Shown here: positions 1 to 7,187 of the stretch, piece after piece
Layout of the letters: each line of letters opens with the position of its first letter
Position numbering within the stretch: position 1 is the stretch's first letter
Notes under the pieces: model-generated
The model's input: the letters and a program-made list of their open reading frames with translations, nothing else
Databases searched by the model: none
What the model was told of the DNA's origin: nothing
Source: AM-1111 sp046302135
GTDB taxonomy: Bacteria > Bacteroidota > Bacteroidia > B-17B0 > Aurantibacillaceae
Assembly: GCA_046302135.1 (NCBI GenBank)
Contig: JBKCIQ010000046.1
Coordinates: 1 to 16,266 of the forward strand
Direction of reading: 5' to 3'
Length of the DNA: 16,266 nucleotides
Made by a program: the position numbers and the translations under genes

Positions 1-92
1 TGAGCAATTATGCAAAAATTACGTATGTTTTTCATTTCTATCGGGCCACAAAAATAAACATTTTGAATCTTTATTTTACGCAATGCTTAGTA

Positions 93-100
93 TAAATTTG
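93..100 (+). promoter_or_regulatory. Candidate -7 element for metF
   Basis: TAAATTTG matches the Bacteroidota -7 consensus TAnnTTTG. A TTTG at 62-65 is the nearest -33 candidate, but its 27-bp spacing is too long, so only the -7 element is supported. Transcription would begin near 105-107 and leave a leader of about 50 nt before the ATG at 155. The rest of 1-154 holds no gene I can support. Confidence 0.4.
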
Positions 101-154
101 TTTTCTTGTGATGTTTATGAGTATTGTCATCAATTAATTACTTTTGTTGCCCAA

Positions 155-1108
155 ATGAAAGTTACAGATCATCTAAAAAAAGCAGAAAAAACCTTATTCT
201 CTATTGAGATTCTGCCTCCACTTAAAGGGAAAAGTATTCAGAGTATTTATGATGGTATAGATCCTTTGATGGAATTCAAACCGGCATTTATCGATGTTAC
301 CTATCATCGTGAGGAATATGTCTATAAAAAGCGTGATGGTGGTTACCTCGAGAAAGTTTCCATGCGTAAACGCCCGGGAACAGTTGGAATTTGTGCCGCA
401 TTAATGAACAAATATAAAATCGATGCAGTTCCTCATATCATTTGCGGTGGGTTTACCCGAGAAGAAACCGAAAATGCTTTAATTGATCTTCAGTTTTTAG
501 GTATCGATAATGTTTTGGCATTAAGAGGCGATTCAATAAAAACAGAGCCTGCTTTTGTACCTGAGCCTGGAGGGCATCATTATGCAATTGATTTGGTGAA
601 GCAGATGAGTGAGATGAATAGGGGATGCTATCTTCATGATGACATGCAGGACGTTGCTCCGACTAATTTCTGTGTTGGGGTTGCAGGTTATCCGGAGAAA
701 CATTTTGAGGCACCCAATATGTTTAGCGATATTAAAAACCTGAAAGCAAAGGTTGATGCCGGAGCGGATTATATTGTAACACAAATGTTTTTTGATAATA
801 AAAAATATTTTGAATTCGTTCAAATGTGCAGAGATAACGGAATAAGCGTTCCTATCATTCCGGGTTTGAAAATTCTTACTTCAAAAAAACAAATTACTGC
901 ATTAGCGAAGATTTTTCACATTGATATTCCTCAGGCCTTTTATGAAGAATTAGAAAAATGTAAAGACGATAAAGAAGCTAAGGAGGTTGGTATTAATTGG
1001 TGTATTCAGCAATGTAAAGAGTTGGTTCAGGCTGATGTACCTTGTTTGCATTTTTATACCATGGGTAACAGCGAGGTAACTCGCAGAGTTGCAAAAGAAG
1101 TTTTTTAA
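155..1108 (+). CDS. metF: 5,10-methylenetetrahydrofolate reductase
   Basis: This enzyme reduces 5,10-methylene-THF to 5-methyl-THF using a flavin, supplying the methyl group for methionine synthesis in the cytosol. The 317-residue product has the usual single-domain bacterial MetF length. It carries the N-terminal FSIEILPP segment (family pattern FEFFPP), the VDVTYH-like beta strand (here IDVTYH), PHIICGG, the NVLALRGD flavin-binding segment, VGVAGYPEKH, and DAGADYIVTQMFFD followed by IPIIPGLK-like residues (here VPIIPGLK), all in family order. The reading frame is open from an ATG at 83, but the first 24 residues are not MetF-like, and a promoter-like TAAATTTG (93-100) lies inside that stretch. 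I therefore start at the ATG at 155, giving MKVTDHLKKAEK. The gene stands alone on this strand. Its stop overlaps the stop of the convergent gene by 4 bp. The family call is certain; the start is very likely. Confidence 0.96.
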   Translation: MKVTDHLKKAEKTLFSIEILPPLKGKSIQSIYDGIDPLMEFKPAFIDVTYHREEYVYKKRDGGYLEKVSMRKRPGTVGICAALMNKYKIDAVPHIICGGFTREETENALIDLQFLGIDNVLALRGDSIKTEPAFVPEPGGHHYAIDLVKQMSEMNRGCYLHDDMQDVAPTNFCVGVAGYPEKHFEAPNMFSDIKNLKAKVDAGADYIVTQMFFDNKKYFEFVQMCRDNGISVPIIPGLKILTSKKQITALAKIFHIDIPQAFYEELEKCKDDKEAKEVGINWCIQQCKELVQADVPCLHFYTMGNSEVTRRVAKEVF

Positions 1109-3246
1109 ATTTTTATTCTTAATTGAAATTTTAACTCTGTTCTTGATGGAGAGTTGATTTCATTCAATTTATCCCCGGCATTTTGAATACTTTGATTCGT
1201 GTAAAAAGTTTGTGCAATTCTTAACCATAATTCTATTTTTTTGGTGACATCATAATTCAAAAGAAGATATGCTCTGTGGCCCTGATTGTATAAAGCAGGG
1301 ACAGAGAATGAATACAATACATCATTTTCATAAGTGTACAACCTTGTATTGTATGAGTCTGTTTCAAACAAACAATACCTGGCTGTTACGCTCAATGGGA
1401 ATCCCATTTTTTTCCAAACTACATCTTGAAAAAATACAAAGCCAAACTCTTCAGGTTTCATGTCCTGTTTCACAGAAATCAATTCTATCCTTGTTCTGAG
1501 TTTAAGTGAAGGCATAATTGTAAATGAAACGTTATACCTAAGGTTTTGTTGATTGTAAGGAATAAGATAATCGAACTGATTCAATATGGAACTGTTGATT
1601 TGTTTGGTTCTGTTTCTATATCGGAAATACATGTCAATTTTTTTTGTAGGTGTCCAGTTAACCTGAGTAAAAAAATCCTGCCCGTTTGATGGAGCATTTG
1701 CAGTGTATTTCAACCAGGGAAATTTAAACTGATCCAGAAATGCTGATAAAGAAAAGTTCTTCCCTAATTTTGATTCGAAGCCTAAGTACAACCCATTTTC
1801 ATTCTGCGGAAAACTATTTTCAGAAATGGCAAGGGCGTTAGTATTTTGATATTCTTTTTCAAAATTTCTGTAATGTGCAACGAAATTAAATTTTGGATCT
1901 AGAGCTGCTATTAACCCGCCACAGAGTGCCTTTCCGCCGTTTTTTGAAATTGCACCTTCGCCAAAGAAATTAATATTTCTGTAAATATAACTGAAATCAA
2001 TTCCGGCGTTTAAATTATTGCTGCCCTGAAAATCAAATTGGTTGTAGTAGTAACTGTTTTTTTTTAGTTCAGCAGATAAATTATAGTTAACAATAGTACT
2101 TCCGATACTCAGTCTTCTACCTTTGTATGAAATATTTCCTCCAGCTATTTGTTCCGTTACCTGATGTTTGTTTAAAAGTGTTCCGACTGTGTTATGATTT
2201 CCTCCCAGTATAATGCTGCTCACTTCTTCGGCATCCATTAAATTATTTGAAATGGTATCGGCTCTCGTTACGTTGGCATCCACTTTTTTTATGGAGTAAA
2301 ATGCGGTGACTTCAATATTTTTCATGGGTTGAAGTGTTATTGCCGCACCTCTTAAAAATCTGTTTTCATCTACGGAATTATATTGATTCAATCCTCTCGC
2401 GTTTCGTTTTATATTAGATACAATTGCACTTTTACCAAAGCCGAATCCTTTCCAGAAAACTAGTCCTTGTCCGAATGAAGCTTGATAATCACCAATGGCA
2501 AGTGATTTTATTTTCTTTATGTTACGAATGAAAAAATGAAAATTGTAAAAATCAAATCCCGCATTTTTATTGAGTGAATCTAACTTTCTAAATGCTTCTC
2601 CTGCATCTTTTTCAGCAATAAAACCTGCAGAAATTTTATTGCTGTATGTATATCTCACTCTTGTAAATATTCTGTAAGGTGAGCCCAGATTAAATGTGTC
2701 AGGTGAGTTTTTAGTTATTAATTCGTCTGAAAGATTTTCTTTATAACCGCGCTGAGGTTCTAAAATTCTTTGAACCCTTGAAACCAATTCAAGTTTTCCG
2801 TTTTTCAGCATTTCAGAAAAACTGAAATGTGCTGAATTAAAATTATCCTGAACCTTTACAAATGGTATTATTTTCCTTATTGTTTGAAGATCGAAACCAT
2901 CAATACTTTGGAGCTCATAGATGTTAATCAGTTTTCCATTTTTCTCAATATGTTCAAGGAGTGAAGTTGTCTGAAGTTCACTTATCAATCCCAATTGAAG
3001 TAGTTCTTCTTTATCAGTCTTATTTAAATTGATGGGGTGATTCTGGTAATACTTCAATTGCTCAACAAGATTGGTGTAATCATTGTCCTCACTTTGTAAA
3101 TCTTCAGAAAGTAATTCCAAATTTTGGTTGCTGATGTTGTCTGGGTCATCATGTTTGATACTGTCGTTCTGTGAAAAAAAATTCAAATGAATCGTAAGGA
3201 AAAACAGAATAATTAATAAGCGATATTTTTTCCTGTATTCAATCAT
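1105..3246 (-). CDS. Helix-hairpin-helix plus outer-membrane beta-barrel protein
   Basis: This is a secreted or outer-membrane protein of unknown function. Residues 1-25 form a signal peptide ending in FFSQ. An acidic, low-complexity stretch follows (28-58). Residues about 70-132 hold a ComEA-like pair of helix-hairpin-helix units: INLNKTDKEELLQLGLIS, then LINIYELQSIDGFDLQTIRKI. The remaining ~570 residues are rich in alternating aromatic/polar strands (for example FNFVAHYRNFEKEY and IDMYFRYRNRTKQI) and end in FQLRIKI, consistent with a large beta-barrel. Bacteroidota genomes commonly carry such HhH/barrel proteins, usually annotated only by the HhH domain. ComEA-type HhH domains bind DNA, so a DNA-uptake or surface-DNA role is possible but is inference. 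The ATG overlaps the stop of the upstream gene by one base (TGATG), indicating translational coupling to the PorV/PorQ-like protein. Its TAA overlaps the metF stop. Confidence 0.8.
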   Translation of the reverse strand: MIEYRKKYRLLIILFFLTIHLNFFSQNDSIKHDDPDNISNQNLELLSEDLQSEDNDYTNLVEQLKYYQNHPINLNKTDKEELLQLGLISELQTTSLLEHIEKNGKLINIYELQSIDGFDLQTIRKIIPFVKVQDNFNSAHFSFSEMLKNGKLELVSRVQRILEPQRGYKENLSDELITKNSPDTFNLGSPYRIFTRVRYTYSNKISAGFIAEKDAGEAFRKLDSLNKNAGFDFYNFHFFIRNIKKIKSLAIGDYQASFGQGLVFWKGFGFGKSAIVSNIKRNARGLNQYNSVDENRFLRGAAITLQPMKNIEVTAFYSIKKVDANVTRADTISNNLMDAEEVSSIILGGNHNTVGTLLNKHQVTEQIAGGNISYKGRRLSIGSTIVNYNLSAELKKNSYYYNQFDFQGSNNLNAGIDFSYIYRNINFFGEGAISKNGGKALCGGLIAALDPKFNFVAHYRNFEKEYQNTNALAISENSFPQNENGLYLGFESKLGKNFSLSAFLDQFKFPWLKYTANAPSNGQDFFTQVNWTPTKKIDMYFRYRNRTKQINSSILNQFDYLIPYNQQNLRYNVSFTIMPSLKLRTRIELISVKQDMKPEEFGFVFFQDVVWKKMGFPLSVTARYCLFETDSYNTRLYTYENDVLYSFSVPALYNQGHRAYLLLNYDVTKKIELWLRIAQTFYTNQSIQNAGDKLNEINSPSRTELKFQLRIKI

Positions 3247-4100
3247 CAGAATACCTCATTCATTTTTTCTGATCTGATTGGTTTTCCAAAGCGATAACTC
3301 AATCCAATTTGTGGTGAGAAGCCTAAAATTGAATGCCAAGAAGAACTTAAATCAAATAGTAATTCCTGGTATTTTATACCTGCGCCAAATGACATTTGTC
3401 TTGGGTTAGAGCTAGCACCCGCTCTGATATAAATCTCTTTTGATGGTAAATATTCTATACCGCCTTTAAAATTAACGGGAGTGTAACTTCCCTTTTCCGC
3501 TTCAGATACCAGGCAAACTTTTTCTGAAACTTTATATTGAAGTCCAAATTTAAGAATTGAGGGAATTATTTCATTGTTGTAGTCTGAGATTTTTGCTCTT
3601 GTAAAGTTGAATAAATGCCCTGAAACTGAAACTTGTTTTGTTAGCTTAGCCGCAAAACCAATTTCTCCTGTTACGGATCCTCTGTTTCCATAGTTATTTG
3701 TTCCGTCGTTTATCCGAGTATTTAAAAAGTCAATTTGGACACCTGCAGAAAAATTTTCTGACACCTTAATTCCATAGCCAATCCCTGCTTTACTTTGTCT
3801 GAATATTGAAAATCCAAAATTGGTATAGCTTATTCCGAACGCTCCATTTTTTTTTAGCGGAATAGCGGCTGCGAAAGCTGAATAATTTAATTCCTTTACT
3901 AAGAACCTATTTTCGTAGTAGGCGCCGGCTTCAACTTGATTAATCGAAGCAAGTCCTGCCTGGTTGTTATGAGCACTCCACACATCGTTGAAAATTGAGG
4001 AAACTCCCCCTAGTGAAGCTGAGCGCGCACCGATTGGATTATTTTGAGAAAACAGGAACGTGTTCGGTAAAATGATTATTAGATAAATCAGCTTTCTCAT
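3246..4100 (-). CDS. PorV/PorQ-like outer-membrane beta-barrel protein
   Basis: This 284-residue protein has a signal peptide (residues 1-18, ending FLFSQ) followed directly by GARSASLGGVSSIFNDVWSA and HNNQAGLA. That is the N-terminal pattern of the PorV/PorQ/FadL-like barrels of Bacteroidota (GARS.alGg..va..D.wa..NNpAGLa). The rest alternates short beta strands such as GAFGISYTNFGFSIF, GIGYGIKV and FSAGVQIDFLN, and ends in IGLSYRFGKP plus a short charged tail. It should sit in the outer membrane. PorV itself shuttles T9SS cargo, but this family is broad and this copy may be an uncharacterised paralogue. It is first in an operon with the HhH/barrel protein: the stop and next start share one base (TGATG). 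An envelope complex of the two is a reasonable inference from that coupling. The ATG at 4100 fits the signal peptide exactly. Confidence 0.75.
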   Translation of the reverse strand: MRKLIYLIIILPNTFLFSQNNPIGARSASLGGVSSIFNDVWSAHNNQAGLASINQVEAGAYYENRFLVKELNYSAFAAAIPLKKNGAFGISYTNFGFSIFRQSKAGIGYGIKVSENFSAGVQIDFLNTRINDGTNNYGNRGSVTGEIGFAAKLTKQVSVSGHLFNFTRAKISDYNNEIIPSILKFGLQYKVSEKVCLVSEAEKGSYTPVNFKGGIEYLPSKEIYIRAGASSNPRQMSFGAGIKYQELLFDLSSSWHSILGFSPQIGLSYRFGKPIRSEKMNEVF

Positions 4101-4105
4101 TCCTT

Positions 4106-4140
4106 CAAACTTACAAAAAAGAATGGAAATCTATGTCAAA
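4106..4140 (-). promoter_or_regulatory. Candidate Bacteroidota promoter for the PorV/PorQ-like operon
   Basis: Read on the minus strand, TTTG (4140-4137) is followed after 23 bp by TAAGTTTG (4113-4106), a full match to TAnnTTTG. Transcription would start within a few bases of the ATG at 4100, so the mRNA would be almost leaderless. The spacing is at the long end of what is accepted, and AT-rich DNA gives chance matches. Confidence 0.42.
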
Positions 4141-4154
4141 AAATCTTGAAGATT
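4138..4154 (-). terminator. Weak candidate intrinsic terminator after the cytidylyltransferase gene
   Basis: On the minus strand AATCT and AGATT (4154-4150 and 4146-4142) can pair around a 3-nt loop, and the run of T at 4143-4138 follows immediately. The stem is short and AT-only, so it is weak. It lies between the cytidylyltransferase stop and the next start and overlaps the proposed -33 element of the next operon. Confidence 0.28.
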
Positions 4155-4164
4155 ATAATACAAT

Positions 4165-4893
4165 TCAAGATAGCATACCATTTTGTCTTGCTTTCATAAG
4201 TGTCTCAATAACTAAAAAATCAGTCATATCATCAACTTCAAAACTTTTCCATTTTGGCATTTCAAATCCAAGTGTCTTATCGTGATAGAAACTTTTTTTT
4301 GTTTTTATCGATTCTATGTATGAAATGTAAAGACTTCCTTCAAAAAAATAAACATCGTCTATTTCCTGTCTCCTCAGAAATTTAAATGTGTCACCTTTTA
4401 AAGGCGAGATGAAGTTTTTATCATCTTTTTTAGCAAGAAAAGCAGGGTGTCCACTTTCGCTTCTGCAAACGCCTACAACACTTTCTGCTCCCCGTGTATT
4501 TAATAGTAAATTGATTGCAGCTTTCAAATCTTCAATGTCCCTTTGTGGTGATGTGGCTTCAAGCATACAAACCAAATCAAAATGAATATTTTTTTGTTCA
4601 AAAAAATCAATGGCATGCAAAACCACATCTATCGAAGTTGAATTGTCTAGGGCCAATTCATCGGGACGCATAAATGGAATTTCAGCCCCAAAAGATTTTG
4701 ATACTTCTGCAATTTCTTTTGAGTCCGTGCTTACAACGATTCTAGAATCAAAGTAATTTTTCATTGCAAGGGCAGTATCAATCGTCCATGCAATCAAAGG
4801 TTTTCCATTCATTGTACGGATGTTTTTACCGGGTAAACCTTTACTTCCGCCTCTTGCAGGAATTAAAAATAATATGCTTTTGTTGCTGATCAT
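4165..4893 (-). CDS. CMP-nonulosonic acid cytidylyltransferase (NeuA/PseF/LegF family)
   Basis: This enzyme transfers CMP from CTP to a nonulosonic acid (sialic, legionaminic or pseudaminic type), making the activated sugar for surface glycans or glycoproteins. The 242-residue length is typical of the short single-domain form. The nucleotide-binding signature IPARGGSKGLPGKN lies at 11-24. KPLIAWTIDTAL follows (31-42), then VVSTDSKEIAE (53-63), LEATSPQRD (111-119), the conserved RRQ (174-176), and VDDMTDFLVIE (220-230), the metal-binding/acidic C-terminal motif. The substrate cannot be fixed from sequence; a legionaminate-like sugar is suggested only by the CBS-type partner next door. It starts 8 bp after the stop of the aminotransferase, so the two form an operon. 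No NeuB-type synthase lies in this window, so the rest of the pathway must be elsewhere. Confidence 0.88.
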   Translation of the reverse strand: MISNKSILFLIPARGGSKGLPGKNIRTMNGKPLIAWTIDTALAMKNYFDSRIVVSTDSKEIAEVSKSFGAEIPFMRPDELALDNSTSIDVVLHAIDFFEQKNIHFDLVCMLEATSPQRDIEDLKAAINLLLNTRGAESVVGVCRSESGHPAFLAKKDDKNFISPLKGDTFKFLRRQEIDDVYFFEGSLYISYIESIKTKKSFYHDKTLGFEMPKWKSFEVDDMTDFLVIETLMKARQNGMLS

Positions 4894-4901
4894 AAATCAG
4901 A

Positions 4902-6374
4902 TCAGTTATGAATATTTAGTTTTCTGGTGTGATAAATTCCTTCAATAAATTTCAAAATATTCTCTTGCTCTGTTGCCTCAATGTTTACGGATGAAGGAAG
5001 GGAAATTCCAAATGCTGATAGCTTTTCAGAAACTGGAAAGTGTTGCCCCTCTTTAATGTATTTAAGGTAAGGAGGCATCACGTGCAATGGGAAAAATAAT
5101 GGTCTTGTTTCTACTCCGTTTTTCATCATTTTTTCAATTAGTTCATCTCGACTCACACCAAAATTTTCATCCACCAAAAAGGTATATAACCAATAACCAT
5201 TGAATGCCCAATCTTTGTTGGGAGGAATTGTAATGCCATCAAGTTTCTTCAGTCCATTATCGTAAATAGAAGCAATTTTTCTTTTAGCATTTACAAATTC
5301 ATTTAATCTCTCTAGTTGTGCAACACCGATGGCTGCTTGCATATTTGTAAGTCGATAATTAAATCCAATAAATTCATGCCAATATCTTTTTGATTTACTC
5401 ATCCCGTGATCACGCAAAACGGTTGCATGATTCAGGATTTTTTCATCCTTAAAAATTATCATTCCTCCTTCTCCTGTTGTAATGGTCTTGTTCCCGAAAA
5501 AACTAAATGTACCGGCATCGCCAAATGTTCCTACATGTTTTCCTTTGTATAATGTTCCCAATGCCTCAGCACAATCCTCAACAACAAAAAGATTGTTTTG
5601 TTTTGCTAATTCCATTATGGGATCCATATCGCATGGGTGTCCATACAGGTGAACCGGCATTATGGCTTTGGTTCTAGGGCTAATAAGTTTTTTAATTTCA
5701 ACAGCAGATAGTGTCCAGGTCTCTGAATCAACATCTGCAATTACTGGTGTAGCTCCGCAGTAAATCACAGCATTAATACTGGCCGCGAATGTAATATCCG
5801 GTACAATCACTTCATCACCGGGACCAATACCTAATGCTTCCAGTGCAAGGTGAATGGCAACTGTTCCATTGCTCACCGCCAAGGCATTCGAACATTTTGT
5901 GAAATCACCGAAATTCTTTTCAAATTTTTTCACGAATGCCCCTTGTGAAGAAATCCAGCCTGTTTTAATACATTCTGTAACATAAGCCAGCTCGTTTCCA
6001 TTCAGTAATGGCGTCATTACAGGTATTCTATGGGCACGGCTGTAACAAGCATAATCTACGGGTTTGTTGTTTTTATCAACTAGAGGAACGTGTCTGATCT
6101 TTTCTGAGATTTTACTTTGAATGACATCAGTTGGAGTTTCAACTGGAAGGTAAGTATAGTTTCTTTCCATAATTTCAGAAACCAAACTATCTAAGTTTTT
6201 ACCGGAAATAAAAGCCCTCCTGATGTCTCCGTCAGTAATCACTCCAACCAGTTCTTTTTTATCATTTACTACAAAGCAAGTGCCCTGAGCATTTTGATCA
6301 ATGGATTCCAGTGCCTTTCTGATTGAAGAATTTTCATTGATCAGCATTTCGTCTATGGTCGGGTTATGACTCAT
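4902..6374 (-). CDS. CBS-domain/DegT-family sugar aminotransferase fusion
   Basis: Two modules sit in one 490-residue chain. Residues about 8-113 form a CBS-domain pair with the TDGDIRR signature (47-53), resembling the N-terminal CBS pair of PtmE-type nucleotidyltransferases of legionaminate loci. Residues about 118-485 form a complete DegT/DnrJ/EryC1/StrS PLP-dependent aminotransferase. It has GWISSQGAFVKKFE, SNGTVAIHLAL, GDEVIVPDITFAAS, MPVHLYGHPCDM, VEDCAEALG (Asp267 to the PLP ring nitrogen), and SFFGNKTITTGEGG with the Schiff-base Lys296. This class converts a 4-keto nucleotide sugar to the 4-amino sugar, cytosolic. CBS pairs usually bind adenosyl ligands, so the fusion hints at nucleotide control of sugar synthesis (inference). 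It heads an operon with the CMP-sugar cytidylyltransferase. The start is the ATG at 6374; an in-frame ATG nine codons later is the alternative. Confidence 0.88.
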   Translation of the reverse strand: MSHNPTIDEMLINENSSIRKALESIDQNAQGTCFVVNDKKELVGVITDGDIRRAFISGKNLDSLVSEIMERNYTYLPVETPTDVIQSKISEKIRHVPLVDKNNKPVDYACYSRAHRIPVMTPLLNGNELAYVTECIKTGWISSQGAFVKKFEKNFGDFTKCSNALAVSNGTVAIHLALEALGIGPGDEVIVPDITFAASINAVIYCGATPVIADVDSETWTLSAVEIKKLISPRTKAIMPVHLYGHPCDMDPIMELAKQNNLFVVEDCAEALGTLYKGKHVGTFGDAGTFSFFGNKTITTGEGGMIIFKDEKILNHATVLRDHGMSKSKRYWHEFIGFNYRLTNMQAAIGVAQLERLNEFVNAKRKIASIYDNGLKKLDGITIPPNKDWAFNGYWLYTFLVDENFGVSRDELIEKMMKNGVETRPLFFPLHVMPPYLKYIKEGQHFPVSEKLSAFGISLPSSVNIEATEQENILKFIEGIYHTRKLNIHN

Positions 6375-6390
6375 ATTAAAAATTAAAGCA

Positions 6391-6398
6391 CAAATTTA
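6391..6398 (-). promoter_or_regulatory. Candidate -7 element for the aminotransferase operon
   Basis: Read on the minus strand this is TAAATTTG, a full TAnnTTTG match, and would give a leader of roughly 10 nt. No good -33 TTTG is found at 19-23 bp. A perfect 10-bp palindrome, ACCTTAAGGT (6406-6415), lies just upstream of it and could be an operator, though one such palindrome in this short AT-rich gap is not far from chance. The rest of 6375-6522 is AT-rich with no gene. Confidence 0.33.
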
Positions 6399-6522
6399 CT
6401 AAAAAACCTTAAGGTCATATTTCCCTCTTTTAGTTGTTAAATGGGTTAAAAAAGAATAATTACAAGCTTGCAAAGATTTAGATTAGCCATGTAATAGAAT
6501 CAAATTTGTAAAAAATTAATAT

Positions 6523-7164
6523 ATGAAAAACAAAAAAACCTATTATCACTTGATCTTAGATAGAAGTGGTAGCATGAGCAGTTGCTGGAGGCCGACTACA
6601 CAAGCTTTTTCAGCACAAATGGTAAAAATTAATCAATTGGCCAAAGATTTTCCTGAACAGGAGTTTATGGTTTCGCTTTGCGTTTTTAACGAGGCTTTAA
6701 GTTTTCCAGAGTGGCCTGTAAAAGTGGGTGCGGGGCAATTACCATCAATAGAAAATATTCAGCCAAATGGATCTACGGCGCTATTTGATGCTATCGGCGA
6801 AAGTATACAGCGTTTACAGTCAATTGCTGGTAGCCAGATTGTAAACGACGAGGCTTCAGTTGTGGTTGTTGTACTTACAGATGGAGAAGAAAATGCATCA
6901 ATAAGGTTTACAGGCGGAAAACTGAAGTCTATGATGGATGAATTGAAATCATCTGAAAAGTGGAATTTTGTATTTATAGGTGCTGATTTTGATGTTGCCG
7001 CACTATCCAATTCGTTGAATGTTAGTGCTTCAAACCGAAGGAACTTTTCAAAGGGTGATATGGGAGTGGTGTTTGATAGCGTTGAAAAAAATCTCAGAAC
7101 TTATGCCGAGTCTAAAAGGTCCGGTAAACTTGGTAAAAACTTTTTTGAAGATGAAAATAATTAA
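6523..7164 (+). CDS. von Willebrand factor A (vWA) domain protein
   Basis: This is a 213-residue protein made almost entirely of one vWA domain, without signal peptide or membrane segment, so probably cytosolic. The metal-ion-dependent adhesion site is intact: DRSGSMS with Asp13, Ser15 and Ser17, a Thr in NGSTALFDAIG (Thr85), and LTDGEEN (Asp120). A Rossmann-like core is visible from strands such as FMVSLCVFN, ASVVVVVLTD and WNFVFIGAD. Such stand-alone vWA proteins usually act as metal-dependent protein-binding modules; the partner here is unknown. The next gene, 23 bp downstream on the same strand, is the obvious candidate partner. The ATG at 6523 follows a CAAATTTG (6501-6508) that differs by one base from the -7 consensus, without a clear -33 element. 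The domain is certain; the biological role is not known. Confidence 0.88.
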   Translation: MKNKKTYYHLILDRSGSMSSCWRPTTQAFSAQMVKINQLAKDFPEQEFMVSLCVFNEALSFPEWPVKVGAGQLPSIENIQPNGSTALFDAIGESIQRLQSIAGSQIVNDEASVVVVVLTDGEENASIRFTGGKLKSMMDELKSSEKWNFVFIGADFDVAALSNSLNVSASNRRNFSKGDMGVVFDSVEKNLRTYAESKRSGKLGKNFFEDENN

Positions 7165-7187
7165 TATGTTTATGTTAAATTAGTTAT

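Noticed and set aside
139..146. TACTTTTG as a metF promoter -7 element
   Set aside because: It matches the consensus but would leave only a few bases before the ATG and has no -33 element; the element at 93-100 is more plausible.
83..154. ATG at 83 as the start of metF, adding 24 residues
   Set aside because: The extra residues do not resemble MetF, and a promoter-like TAAATTTG lies within them; the ATG at 155 gives a normal family N-terminus.
6407..6417. CCTTAAGGTCA, found again in reverse at 15030-15040 in the Wzz/GumC-like gene, as a shared operator
   Set aside because: An 11-bp match between two places on either strand is expected many times by chance in a window of this size, and the second copy is inside a coding sequence.
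6463..6470. CAAGCTTG palindrome before the vWA gene as an operator
   Set aside because: A single 8-bp palindrome in AT-rich DNA is not significant without a second copy or a known regulator.
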